Positions 1 to 9,026 of a stretch of 54,439 nt of DNA are shown here, in pieces. How positions within the stretch are numbered: the first letter of the stretch is position 1; every line of letters starts with the position of its first letter. This stretch comes from CALHVX01 sp038757945 (GTDB lineage Bacteria > Pseudomonadota > Gammaproteobacteria > Pseudomonadales > Azotimanducaceae). Position numbers and translations under genes: made by a program. Location: positions 1-54,439 of the forward strand of contig JBCDGJ010000011.1 in NCBI GenBank assembly GCA_038757945.1. The letters run 5' to 3'. The notes under the pieces are model-generated. The model worked only from the letters and a program-made list of their open reading frames with translations, searched no databases and was not told where the DNA came from.

Positions 1-1
1 C

Positions 2-3000
2 GCACCCCGCAACAGCGGCCGTTGGCGGCCACCCGAGGCGGCGCTCGAGGGTAATACTCCCACCGACGATAACGAGTATGGCGTCTGGCGGGCCCGCAAC
101 AGCCAGTTCAACGTGCTCTACTATGATCCCGCGGTCCGCTATGACCCGTGGATCGGCTACGACTCGTCAAATACGCTCTATGGCTCGGCTGATCCGAACG
201 CGATCCGGCTCGATCCGGCCGATCCGACCAGTACGCTGGATATGCTGGCGGACTTCACCTACGACGCGGATAACGTACCGCAGTGGGATTCAGACGGTGG
301 CACGCAGGACTTGAGCGTTACCGTCTACATTCCGCGTTACTACACGACGACCGCAACAGGCCTGCCGGAATGGAATTCGCCACATACGCTGGTCGAGATC
401 CGTGATGGCGCGGGGCCGCTCGCCGGCGGCATGTTCCCGGGTGGCTCGAACCGCTTCGACTGTGCGGGCGATGGCGACTCCAGCGACTGTACCTATGCCG
501 AAGAGATCCAGAACTTTGCCAACTGGTTCCAGTACTACCGCAAGCGGGAGTACGTGGCGAAGGCTTCAGTAGCGGCCGTGCTCGAAGACGTCGATGATCT
601 TCGCGTCGGCTATGAGACGCTGAACCGGCGCGAGGACTTTGAGATCGCGCAGATGAACGCCTTGATCTCCGAAGGCAACAAGAAAGACATCATGGACACG
701 GTGTTCGACGTCAACTCGTCTGGCGGCACGCCGTTACGGCGAGCACTGCAGGATGCCGGTGAAATCTACCGTTGCACCTACTCAGGCCGCGATTGCCCGA
801 TCCTGGCGGAGCCGGATGGCACCTGTCAGCAGAACTTCACGCTCCTGTTCTCGGACGGCTACTGGAACAGTTCTGCCGGAGTGGCGGACAACCAGGACAA
901 TGACGGCGATGGCCCCTGGGACGGTGGACGCTACGCCGATACCCTTGCCGACACGCTGGCGGACACAGCCATGTTCTACTACGAGAACGACTTGCAGCCG
1001 CTGATGGAAGATGCGGTTGCGCCGACGGCGAAAGATCTTGCCGGTCGCGTGGTGGGTGAGTTCGCCACCAACGAGCGCATGCATCAGCACATGAAGACGT
1101 TCACCGTCGCGTTCGGCATTCTGGGCAGCATTGATCCGACGACGGTGCCTACGGACGCAACGGAGGCTTTCACCTGGCCGAGCCCGTTCTCTTCTGATGC
1201 GGCGAAAATCGACGACATGCTGCACGCTGCAGTCAATGGCCGCGGTGAGTTCCTGAGCGCCAGCCGGCCAACGGAATTACGGCGCGTGGTCGAAGATGCC
1301 TTCGAGGAGTTCAGCAACGCACAGTCCTCGGTCTCGGCGGCGGCCTTCAACTCAACGTCGCTGCGGGACGGCACCTTCCTGTTCCGTGGTTCCTATGACC
1401 TGGCGGACAACAGTGGCGAGTTAACTGCGACCCTGGTGAGCACCGACGGCGTCGTCGCGACGACCCCCCTCTGGTCGGCGGCCGGGCTACTCGATCCGAG
1501 CGTCATGCCCCCGGCAGACCGGCGCATCGTGACGTTCAACCGAGACGAGTGGGAAGGCCGGCGCTTCCGCTTCGACCAGCTCACGGCTGATCAACTCCTG
1601 GGTCTGAACGAAGTTCAGCTCGACTGGATACGCGGTGACCGCAGCCAGGAAACCGATTCCGGCGGCTCTCTGCGCGATCGTGATTCGCTGCGCATGCTCG
1701 GTGACATCGTTAACTCGAGCCCGGTGTTTGTGGGTCAGCCACGCGCGATCAACCGTGATCAGGCGCCTTACCCGACCGGCGAAGGCCAGCTGTATTCTGA
1801 GTTCAAGGAGGCCAACGAGTCGCGCACGGGCGTGGTCTACGTGGGCGCCAACGATGGCATGTTGCACGGCTTCGAGGGCAATACCGGGGAGGAGCTGTTT
1901 GCCTACCTGCCGAACACGCTGTTCGACGGCACAGCCCGTTTCGCCAGCGAGATGCGCGAGCTGACCGATCCGTTCTACTCACACCGCTACTACGTGGATC
2001 TGACTCCCCGATTGAATGACGTGTTCATCGCGACGCCGACTGATCCCCAATCGTGGCGTACGGTTATGATCGGTGGTCTCGGCGCGGGCGGAAAGGGGTA
2101 CTACGCGCTCGACCTGACCGACCCGACCCAGTTTGCCAGCGATGGGGCGGCGGAAGACCTCGTACTCTGGGAATTCACGGAAGCGGACGATACCTATCCG
2201 GTAGCTGCCGACGGTACGCCGTTTGGCGGCGCCATTGATGCGGTGACGGATCCCGATGGTCTGCCGGTTAAGGATCTCGGCTACGCGCTGTCGCTGCCGA
2301 CCATTGCGATGAGCAACGTTGTGGGCGGCGATGGTGAAAACGAGTGGATTGCGATCTTCGGCAACGGTCAGAACAGCACCGCGGGCATCGCGAAGCTGTT
2401 TGCCCTGTTCGTCGAGGCGGGCATTGATGGCTGGGCGGACGGCGACTTCGTGAAGATCGATACCGGCTTTGGTGTGCCGATCTCCGATCCGCCGGAGTGG
2501 GTCGGATATCCAAACGGGCTGGGTAGCCCGACGGTCGTGGACCAGGATCTGAACGGGACGGTCGATCTGGTTTATGCCGGCGACAAGCTCGGCAACCTGT
2601 ACCGCTTCGATCTGACCAGCGACGATCCCGACGACTGGAAGGCGATCCTTCTGTTCACCGCGTCCTACACCGACGGATTCGGGGTTGAGCGTCGTCAGGC
2701 GGTGCTCAATCGACCGCTGGTGACGCCGCATCCGACCAAGCCGGGCTTCCTGGTGATCTTCGGTACGGGCAGCTACTTTGCTGACGAAGATGCGTCTGAC
2801 GATGCAATCCAGTCCATCTATGGCATCTGGGATCCGGTAGCGACGGACAGCCCGTTCACCGCCCTGGATGACAGCAAGGCGCTGCGCCTGGTTGAGCAGA
2901 CCATCAGCAACGTGGTCGATGATGGCTCGACGCCGCTGCAGACCCGGCGGGTCGTCACTTCGGCGGATGTGAACTACACGAGCGAGTCCGGTACGCCCGG

Positions 3001-3520
3001 CGTTTACGGTTGGTACATCGATCTCGACATGCCGCGCGCAACGACGACGCTGTCCGGGGCTGTGAATCCGGATACCTCCGGCAACGCGCCGCCGGCGACG
3101 CAGTTCCCCGGTGAGCGGGCGATTCGTCGCCTCGTACTGCGCAACGGCAACATCATCACGACGACGGTGCTGCCGACCACCGGTGAGGCGTCCTGCTTCG
3201 GTACCCGACCCGGATCGATCCTGATCTTCAATGCGGCCAACGGCGGCAACGCGACCAGCCCGGTGATCGACTTTAACCGCGACGGCGTGGTTGATGACCT
3301 TGATCTGGTGGATGTGGACGGCAGCCTCCTGGCCGGTGGCCTGCTGTTGAATTCAGATGAGCTGGATGGCTCGCTGGTGGACCTGTCGACGCTGGGCGGT
3401 GACGGGGATACGGACTTCCTGTTCGTGTCCGGTGGTACCGACACCGTGTCCTTCCGAATCGAAGAGCTGGTGGACGATCGGACCGGGCGCCTGTCCTGGC
3501 GTGAAATACAGAACGACTGA
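2..3520 (+). CDS. pilY1: PilY1-like type IV pilus tip/biogenesis protein, 5' end missing
   Basis: The reading frame is open to the left edge (1172 codons visible), so the true start lies outside; the GTG at 113 is only internal. The first visible residues (RNSQFNVLYYDPAVRYDPW) are a typical PilY1 stretch. The next ~400 residues look like a von Willebrand A-type domain (FTLLFSDGYWN strand, SSGGTPLRRAL loop); the DxSxS part of a metal site is not visible and would lie upstream. From about residue 520 to 950 is the PilY1/PilC beta-propeller, with the calcium-binding-like loop DQDLNGTVDLVYAGD followed by GNLYRFDL. A second Asp-rich loop (DFNRDGVVDDLDLVD) sits near the C terminus. Family role: calcium-dependent control of pilus extension/retraction, surface sensing and adhesion at the outer surface. 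The PilY2-like gene starts 21 bases downstream. Confidence 0.93.
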   Translation, partial: APRNSGRWRPPEAALEGNTPTDDNEYGVWRARNSQFNVLYYDPAVRYDPWIGYDSSNTLYGSADPNAIRLDPADPTSTLDMLADFTYDADNVPQWDSDGGTQDLSVTVYIPRYYTTTATGLPEWNSPHTLVEIRDGAGPLAGGMFPGGSNRFDCAGDGDSSDCTYAEEIQNFANWFQYYRKREYVAKASVAAVLEDVDDLRVGYETLNRREDFEIAQMNALISEGNKKDIMDTVFDVNSSGGTPLRRALQDAGEIYRCTYSGRDCPILAEPDGTCQQNFTLLFSDGYWNSSAGVADNQDNDGDGPWDGGRYADTLADTLADTAMFYYENDLQPLMEDAVAPTAKDLAGRVVGEFATNERMHQHMKTFTVAFGILGSIDPTTVPTDATEAFTWPSPFSSDAAKIDDMLHAAVNGRGEFLSASRPTELRRVVEDAFEEFSNAQSSVSAAAFNSTSLRDGTFLFRGSYDLADNSGELTATLVSTDGVVATTPLWSAAGLLDPSVMPPADRRIVTFNRDEWEGRRFRFDQLTADQLLGLNEVQLDWIRGDRSQETDSGGSLRDRDSLRMLGDIVNSSPVFVGQPRAINRDQAPYPTGEGQLYSEFKEANESRTGVVYVGANDGMLHGFEGNTGEELFAYLPNTLFDGTARFASEMRELTDPFYSHRYYVDLTPRLNDVFIATPTDPQSWRTVMIGGLGAGGKGYYALDLTDPTQFASDGAAEDLVLWEFTEADDTYPVAADGTPFGGAIDAVTDPDGLPVKDLGYALSLPTIAMSNVVGGDGENEWIAIFGNGQNSTAGIAKLFALFVEAGIDGWADGDFVKIDTGFGVPISDPPEWVGYPNGLGSPTVVDQDLNGTVDLVYAGDKLGNLYRFDLTSDDPDDWKAILLFTASYTDGFGVERRQAVLNRPLVTPHPTKPGFLVIFGTGSYFADEDASDDAIQSIYGIWDPVATDSPFTALDDSKALRLVEQTISNVVDDGSTPLQTRRVVTSADVNYTSESGTPGVYGWYIDLDMPRATTTLSGAVNPDTSGNAPPATQFPGERAIRRLVLRNGNIITTTVLPTTGEASCFGTRPGSILIFNAANGGNATSPVIDFNRDGVVDDLDLVDVDGSLLAGGLLLNSDELDGSLVDLSTLGGDGDTDFLFVSGGTDTVSFRIEELVDDRTGRLSWREIQND

Positions 3521-3541
3521 GCGGGTCAGAGGAGAAGCGGT

Positions 3542-3895
3542 ATGGATATTCATCTAAGGCTTACGCGACGCAGTTTCCAGCGGCTGTTCATTGCAGCCGC
3601 CCTGATTGGTGGCTGGTCGGGGATTGCCGTTGCCGATTTTGCGGGTGACTACCACGATGAGGACAGCGGTTACATCGAGCGCCTCGACTTCACTGCCGGA
3701 ACGGCGGTCATCGGTGGCTTGACCTATCGCATGGCACCTGCATTGAAGGTGGAAATCAACAACTCCTACGGTGCCTTCACCATGCTAAAAAAGGGCATGT
3801 TCGTACGCGTGCTGTACCTTGAGCATATTGATAACGACCGCCAGGTCGTCTTCATCGAGGAGCTCACCAACGCTTCGGAGTGGGAGGAAACCTGA
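3542..3895 (+). CDS. pilY2: PilY2-like small exported protein
   Basis: A 117-residue protein with an N-terminal signal sequence: basic residues LTRRSFQR, a hydrophobic core FIAAALIGGWSGIAV, and likely cleavage after AVA. The remainder is a small beta-rich domain (YIERLDFTAGTAVIGGLTYRM) ending in an acidic tail. It follows pilY1 by 21 bases with GGAG (3531-3534) before the ATG. The pilY1-pilY2 order is that of the Pseudomonas aeruginosa fimU-pilVWXY1Y2E cluster, and length and position match PilY2. Sequence similarity to PilY2 is judged only by eye, so the name rests mostly on position. The family is needed for normal fimbrial assembly; its biochemical role is not known. Unlike Pseudomonas, no pilE follows. 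Confidence 0.65.
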   Translation: MDIHLRLTRRSFQRLFIAAALIGGWSGIAVADFAGDYHDEDSGYIERLDFTAGTAVIGGLTYRMAPALKVEINNSYGAFTMLKKGMFVRVLYLEHIDNDRQVVFIEELTNASEWEET

Positions 3896-3959
3896 GCTTC
3901 AGGTAACCACCCGATCGGCGCTGCGCTTGCGCTTCCGTTTCCGTAGGGGAGCGCGGCAG

Positions 3960-4559
3960 TCAGCAACGCACCGGCTCGCCGCGGCTGTTTTCGGGAATAC
4001 CGTCGCCATCGAGGTCCTGGGCCGTGCGCGTGCGGCCCGCGCCGTTCAGCACAACCTGTAACGGTGCGGTATCGTCTTCCGGCGGCGGACACCAGGTAAA
4101 TGCTCCGTTCTGCCAGTCGGTGACGCCCTGTGGCCGAAACGCCAGATAGCTGCGGTTACGGAATGCACGCCAACGGATCCGCCCGCCGTCGGTCCAGCCC
4201 GGCAACCTGAGCAGCACGTCTTCGCTGGCCTCCCGGCGGCCGTTGCCGTTGCGGTCGAGAAACACCAGCGCGCCTGCATGCCAGTGATCTCTTGCGCCGC
4301 AGCGGGGTGCGGGCGTACCGGCACCGGGACACAGCAGCGTTCTGCTGCGAAAACGGATGGCGGCGGCGCGTGCGAACTGGACGGCGCCGAGAACCTGGTT
4401 CATGGCGGCCGTCCTCCGTTCACGGGCGAGCAGACCGTCGAATGCCGGAACGGCGAAGAGCAGCAGCGTTGCCAGAACGCTGAGCGTTACGAGCAGTTCC
4501 GGCAGCGTGATTCCGGTGTGGCGCAGGCCCCCCGAGAGGGTGGTGGTGCGGGTGATCAT
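3960..4559 (-). CDS. fimT: GspH/FimT-family minor pseudopilin
   Basis: A 199-residue prepilin with a class III signal: GLRHTG|ITLPELLVTLSV, where cleavage after Gly leaves I1-T-L-P-E5, the conserved Glu5, followed by a hydrophobic helix (LLVTLSVLATLLLFAVPAF). The middle contains the GspH/FimT feature MNQVLGAVQFARAAAI and a C-terminal beta domain with paired cysteines. Start chosen at ATG 4559, which gives a short leader; the frame is open 11 codons further (to 4592). FimT/FimU proteins are minor pilins that prime type IV pilus assembly, and FimT has been linked to DNA binding in natural transformation. It is convergent with pilY1-pilY2, and pilR-pilS lie upstream on the same strand, the same order (fimT near pilRS) as in Pseudomonas. 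Confidence 0.85.
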   Translation of the reverse strand: MITRTTTLSGGLRHTGITLPELLVTLSVLATLLLFAVPAFDGLLARERRTAAMNQVLGAVQFARAAAIRFRSRTLLCPGAGTPAPRCGARDHWHAGALVFLDRNGNGRREASEDVLLRLPGWTDGGRIRWRAFRNRSYLAFRPQGVTDWQNGAFTWCPPPEDDTAPLQVVLNGAGRTRTAQDLDGDGIPENSRGEPVRC

Positions 4560-4691
4560 GCCCAGAGCATGACTGCCGCGGTCGCGCGGCAAGAACGCGG
4601 GTGGCCCGGATGCCTGTCAGTGCTGGTGTCCGGGCGGTGTCGGCAGACGGCGCGATCAGCTGCCCCCCGATGGCGCGGTCCGGGTGATCGG

Positions 4692-6134
4692 TTACTCGAG
4701 CTCCAGCTTCTTCAGCCGGTAGCGCAGCGCACGGAACGTGATGCCGAGCTCCTTGGCGGCGGCGGTTTTGTTCCAGCGCGTGCTTTCCAGTGCCCGATTG
4801 ATGAGCGCCCGTTCGATGGCTTCCAGATAGTCCTCGAGGGACTGTCCTGCCGGGATCTCGGGCAACCAGCTCAGGTCTTCGAGGCCCGGCGCTGATACCG
4901 TTGACAGGCTTGCGCTGCCTGAGACTTCATCCTCGGTCTGACGCAGCGTTGGCTGCGGTGCGGCGTCCTTGCCCTGGAGCTGCAGGTCGTGGATCTCGAT
5001 GCAGTCGTTTTCGCACAGCGTGTAGGCGCGCTCCAGCACGTTCTCGAGCTCGCGGACGTTGCCCGGAAACGGGTAGCTGATGAGGGCTTCCTGGGCGCGG
5101 GTGCTGATCTGCGGCGTCGCGCCCTGGTTGTCTTCGGCGAGGCGCGTCAGTATGCGCTGCGTGTGCTCGGCAATGTCTTCGGGCCGCTCCCGGAGGCTTG
5201 GGATCGGCAGTTCGATGACGTTGAGCCGGTAGTAGAGATCCTGTCGGAAACGGCCGGCGTTCACTTCCTCTGCCAGGTCCTTATGGGTGGCCGAAAGGAT
5301 TCGAACGTCGGTTGGCTGTTCCTGATGGGCACCGACGCTGCGAATGGCCTTTTCCTGTATCGCGCGTAGCAGCTTGACCTGCATCGACAGCGGAAGGTCG
5401 GCGACCTCGTCGAGAAACAGCGTGCCTCCGTGGGCAGCACGAAAGAGGCCTTCCTTATCGTTCTGAGCGCCGGTGAAGCTGCCCTTCACATGCCCGAAAA
5501 ACTCGCTTTCCATCAGCTCGCTGGGAATGGCCCCACAGTTGACCGGCACGAACGGGGCATCGCTGCGCGGTCCCTGCTCGTGAATGAGCCGAGCTGCTAC
5601 TTCCTTACCGGAGCCGCTCTCACCGCTGATGTAGATCGGTGCCTGGCTTCTTGCAAGCTTCACAATCCGAGCGCGCAGACGATCCATGGCCGGGCTGCGG
5701 CCGATCAGCAGCGTGCCGCTGTCGAGGGCATCGTTGGCGGGCTCCAGCTTCAGCGCCGAGTCCACCAGTTGGCGCAGACGCTCGAGGTCGACGGGTTTTT
5801 CCACGAAGTCGAAAGCGCCGCACTTCAGGGCGCGGATGGCCGCATCCATGGAGCCGAAGGCGGTAATGACCGCAACCGGCAAGGCGGGCAGGTCTGCGGC
5901 AATCTCCTCGACCAGCTCGAGGCCGTTGCCGTCGGGCAGCTGCAGATCGGTCAGGCACAGATCGAACTGCCCGCTGCCGAGCAGATTGCGCGCGGTGCGC
6001 AGATCGGGGGCAGCCTGGGTTTCGATGTTCATACGCCCCAGCGTGATCTCGAGCAGCTCGCGAATGTCCGGTTCATCGTCGACGATCAGTGCGCGTTTGC
6101 TGTCCATGGCTGATCCTGTCCCTGTGGCATCCAT
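4692..6134 (-). CDS. pilR: PilR, sigma-54-dependent response regulator
   Basis: 480 residues with the full NtrC-class layout. The receiver domain is at about 12-125 (VDDEPDIRELLE, phosphorylated Asp in DLCLTDLQLPDG, Lys in VEKPVD). The AAA+ domain is at about 145-385 with Walker A GESGSGKE, the sigma-54 contact loop GSFTGA (a common variant of GAFTGA), and Walker B GGTLFLDEV. A Fis-type helix-turn-helix is at the C terminus (NKTAAAKELGITFRALRYRLKKL). The ATG overlaps the pilS stop by one base (TGATG), which implies translational coupling. In Pseudomonas, PilR activates pilA from a sigma-54 promoter; no such target promoter is visible here. Confidence 0.95.
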   Translation of the reverse strand: MDATGTGSAMDSKRALIVDDEPDIRELLEITLGRMNIETQAAPDLRTARNLLGSGQFDLCLTDLQLPDGNGLELVEEIAADLPALPVAVITAFGSMDAAIRALKCGAFDFVEKPVDLERLRQLVDSALKLEPANDALDSGTLLIGRSPAMDRLRARIVKLARSQAPIYISGESGSGKEVAARLIHEQGPRSDAPFVPVNCGAIPSELMESEFFGHVKGSFTGAQNDKEGLFRAAHGGTLFLDEVADLPLSMQVKLLRAIQEKAIRSVGAHQEQPTDVRILSATHKDLAEEVNAGRFRQDLYYRLNVIELPIPSLRERPEDIAEHTQRILTRLAEDNQGATPQISTRAQEALISYPFPGNVRELENVLERAYTLCENDCIEIHDLQLQGKDAAPQPTLRQTEDEVSGSASLSTVSAPGLEDLSWLPEIPAGQSLEDYLEAIERALINRALESTRWNKTAAAKELGITFRALRYRLKKLELE

Positions 6135-7753
6135 CAATGCGTGATGCGATCCGGATGCGCAAAGTTTATGCGAAAACAGCTGCCGCCGGCGCTGCTGCGC
6201 TCGTAGGTCAATCGTGCCCGATTGGCTTCGCAGAGCTCTTTGGATATGTAGAGCCCGAGACCGGTGCCGCTCGTCTCTGTCGTATAGAAGGGTTCGAACA
6301 GGTTATCGATGCGCTCAGCTTCGACCCCGGGTCCCTCATCGACAATATTCAGAAACGGGCGATCCGTGCGGGGATCGATACCACCCTGCAGATGCGCCCA
6401 GGGGCGCCCGGTTTCCTGTTCGCTATAGCGAATGCCATTGGCTACCAGATTGGTCAGTACCTGCTCCAGCTGGCTGGGATCCATGCGCACTTCCGTTGAT
6501 GCCGGATCCACGGATACCGCAATGATGGCGCCTGCGTTGTCTGACTCTTTGAAGGTGGTCACAAAATCGTCGAGCAGCCCTTTCAGCGGCATTCTTTCCG
6601 GATTCGGCGGCTTGCGGCGCGACACTTCGAGCACATTTTCGATCACACCGTTCATGCGCTCACAGTGGTTATGAATGATGTCCGTCAAGCGCCGATCCCC
6701 TTTGTCCAGCTGCTGCGACTCGCGCAGCAGCTGCGCCGCATGACTCACGGCGCTCAGTGGATTGCGGATCTCGTGGGCGATGGAGCCGGACAGGCGCGCC
6801 AGGGAGGACAGCTTGAGCTGCTGCGCCTGCTGCTGGATCTCCCCGGTATCCTCGAGAAAGATCGTGACGTCGCCGTCGGGATCGTCGGCGCGCACGGCGA
6901 AGAAGGTGATCCGAACCTCCGGCGTATCGAACCCGGACTGGAAGGGGGCGGAGCGAAAGCGGGTGTCCGCGCGCCACTGGCGCAGGCGCGCCCGGACCTC
7001 CTCCGGCAGATGAACCAGCTCCTCCTGATCCTGCTGGGCCAGCAGCGCCAGGGCCGACTGATTGGCCATCCGGACCTCATTGTCCGGGTCGACCAGAATG
7101 ATGCCGGTGCGCATGCGTTGCACGATCTGCCGGTTGATGCGCTCCAGATCAGCAAGCTCGGCAGCTTGCGCCAGCGCTCGCTCATCGTTGTCGCGCAGGC
7201 GTCGGGAAACGCCCTGAATGGTCAGCGAGAAAACGAAATACAGAATGCCCAGGATGCCGGCCTGGAACAGGCTGTGGCTCTGCGCGGTCGTGAGCGCCAG
7301 ATAGGATTCGCCGTACAGCAGTACGATCACGGCGATCGCCGCGAGCAGGGTGCTGAGCCTGCCGGTAACGATGATCGCGCCAACCGCAACGGCGATCAGA
7401 ATCAGTCCGCCGAGCCCCGACGCAACCCCGGCACTGAAGTAGGTCAGCAGCACCAGGGCCAGGATGTCGATGAGGACCAGCGTGAAGTTGACGAACTGCC
7501 GCTCGAACAGCCGGCGCGGCAGCAGCGTCACGCCGACGACGGTCAGCAGGTTGAAAATGGTGTACGCGCCGGCAAGCCAGATGAAGCTGTCATGGTCAAG
7601 AGCGCCCAGCCGTGTACCCAGGTTGCTCTGGCTTGCCAGCAAGAGCAGGCACAGCCCGACGAATACCCGGTAGGCGTTGTAAATCCGCAGCAGCCGCAGC
7701 GTCAGATCGAATCGTCGTCGTCGCAGCTCTTCGGTGAGTTCAGCGCGTGGCAT
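6134..7753 (-). CDS. pilS: PilS, membrane sensor histidine kinase
   Basis: 539 residues. The first ~190 contain about six membrane segments (for example VFVGLCLLLLASQ, IDILALVLLTYF, LGGLILIAVAVGAIIV), the usual PilS sensor. A PAS-like region follows (MRTGIILVDPDNEVRMANQ). The kinase core has the H-box SGSIAHEIRNPLSAV with the phosphorylated His, an N-box around LVANGIRYSE, and G-boxes DEGPGV and GTGLGLYISKEL. It is the cognate kinase for the overlapping pilR gene. In Pseudomonas, PilS senses unassembled PilA in the inner membrane and controls pilin transcription. The bamD gene lies 44 bases upstream on the same strand, so the three may be co-transcribed. Confidence 0.94.
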   Translation of the reverse strand: MPRAELTEELRRRRFDLTLRLLRIYNAYRVFVGLCLLLLASQSNLGTRLGALDHDSFIWLAGAYTIFNLLTVVGVTLLPRRLFERQFVNFTLVLIDILALVLLTYFSAGVASGLGGLILIAVAVGAIIVTGRLSTLLAAIAVIVLLYGESYLALTTAQSHSLFQAGILGILYFVFSLTIQGVSRRLRDNDERALAQAAELADLERINRQIVQRMRTGIILVDPDNEVRMANQSALALLAQQDQEELVHLPEEVRARLRQWRADTRFRSAPFQSGFDTPEVRITFFAVRADDPDGDVTIFLEDTGEIQQQAQQLKLSSLARLSGSIAHEIRNPLSAVSHAAQLLRESQQLDKGDRRLTDIIHNHCERMNGVIENVLEVSRRKPPNPERMPLKGLLDDFVTTFKESDNAGAIIAVSVDPASTEVRMDPSQLEQVLTNLVANGIRYSEQETGRPWAHLQGGIDPRTDRPFLNIVDEGPGVEAERIDNLFEPFYTTETSGTGLGLYISKELCEANRARLTYERSSAGGSCFRINFAHPDRITH

Positions 7754-7797
7754 CAGCCGTTCCAGCGCGCAGGAGTCGGTGCCGGCTCAACGTGTGC

Positions 7798-8829
7798 TCA
7801 GCCGGAAGCTCCGGAGGAGGCGGCCGCGGCCTCGATCTGCGGGTTCACGATTCGGATCGGCGGCGGAATCCGTGGTCGGTCGAGAATGCCGAGCGTCATC
7901 AGATTGATCCAGGAGCGGTCGCGGTTCTTGATGGCATCGGCAAGGACCAGGTCCCCGGCGTCATCAAACGCCGGATACTGCGGAAAGTTCAGCGCCAGCA
8001 CGCGCAGCGCATTGTTGGCTTCCGTTTCCAACCCCATCTTAACGTTGGCCTCAACGGTCAGAGCCAGGGCATCGGCGATGGCATCCGACTTGCCGTAGTT
8101 TTCGATCACGTAGCGGGCCCGGTTGTGAGCGGCCACGTAGGCGCCCCGCCGCAGGTAGTAGTCCGCCACGTGCAGCTCAGCGCGGGCCAGCATATTGCGC
8201 AGGTAGATCATGCGCTGGCGGGCATCCGGCGCGTAGGTGCTGTTTGGATAGCGCGCTAGCAGCTGGCCGAAGTCGGCGTAGGATTCCCGGGCAGAGGTGA
8301 TGTCCCGCTTTGAGGCGTCGGTGGCGAACAGGCGATCCATCATGCTCGTGTTGCGATTAAAGGCCGCGAGACCTTTCAGATAATAGGCGTAGTCGACATC
8401 CGGATGCTGCGGGTGCAGGCGGATAAAGCGGTCAGCGGCAATGCGGGCAGCGGCGTGATCAAACGCCATGTAGCGGGCGTAGATCAGCTCGAGCTGTGCC
8501 TGCTCCGCGTAGCGGCCGAAGGGGAAGCGTGCCTCCAGCATTTCGAGGCCCTGAATGGCCGTATCGTAGTTGCCGGAACGCAGGCTGCGCTGTGTGTTGC
8601 GGTAGAGCATCTGCTCCGTTGCATCAACTGCGGCGCCATCTGCCGGGTCTTCAAGCCGCTCTTCGTCCTTACCGAAGGGCCAGAGCATGCAGCCCTGGAT
8701 GCTGAGCGCGGTGAGCAGCACCAGCGCGATGCGCCCGGTACCGCGACGCAGGTGACCGTGCCGGACCCGGGCAGCCGCCGCAGAAGGGGCGCCTGGCAGG
8801 GATTCGGTTGCTATCGGGCGGTGGAGCAT
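7798..8829 (-). CDS. bamD: BamD outer-membrane assembly lipoprotein
   Basis: 343 residues. A lipoprotein signal ends with the lipobox-like SIQGC (Cys47), so the mature protein would be lipid-anchored to the inner face of the outer membrane. The rest is five tetratricopeptide-like repeats typical of BamD/ComL: LEARFPFGRYAEQAQLELIY, DRFIRLHPQHPDVDYAYYLKG, QLLARYPNSTYAPDARQRM, and the C-terminal NFPQYPAFDDAG. BamD is an essential part of the BAM complex that inserts beta-barrel proteins. The start is ATG 8829; the n-region is long (about 30 residues) and the frame is open much further upstream, but the protein family begins here. Divergent from rluD, the common gammaproteobacterial arrangement. 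Confidence 0.95.
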   Translation of the reverse strand: MLHRPIATESLPGAPSAAAARVRHGHLRRGTGRIALVLLTALSIQGCMLWPFGKDEERLEDPADGAAVDATEQMLYRNTQRSLRSGNYDTAIQGLEMLEARFPFGRYAEQAQLELIYARYMAFDHAAARIAADRFIRLHPQHPDVDYAYYLKGLAAFNRNTSMMDRLFATDASKRDITSARESYADFGQLLARYPNSTYAPDARQRMIYLRNMLARAELHVADYYLRRGAYVAAHNRARYVIENYGKSDAIADALALTVEANVKMGLETEANNALRVLALNFPQYPAFDDAGDLVLADAIKNRDRSWINLMTLGILDRPRIPPPIRIVNPQIEAAAASSGASG

Positions 8830-8864
8830 GGGCAAACCGCGCAGCCTCGGTGGGTAAACGTGCC

Positions 8865-8892
8865 AATTTAATGATTCCCGCAGTCCGCGCAA
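8865..8892 (-). promoter_or_regulatory. possible sigma-70 promoter for bamD
   Basis: On the minus strand TTGCGC (8892-8887) and TAAATT (8870-8865) are separated by 16 bases, 35 bases upstream of the bamD ATG. The match to consensus is partial (3/6 and 4/6), so this is a candidate only. The rest of the 8830-9026 gap shows nothing clear for rluD. Confidence 0.3.
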
Positions 8893-9026
8893 GTTCCCTT
8901 CGGTATGCTCCTCGGTGCGGAATGGCGGGGCGCGCGCTGCTGTCGCGCTCGGAACGCCTGGTAGCGACAGACCGCGCTGGCCAATAATGATCTCTTGAGT
9001 CTGCCGGCAGCAGAACCTAAATCCGG

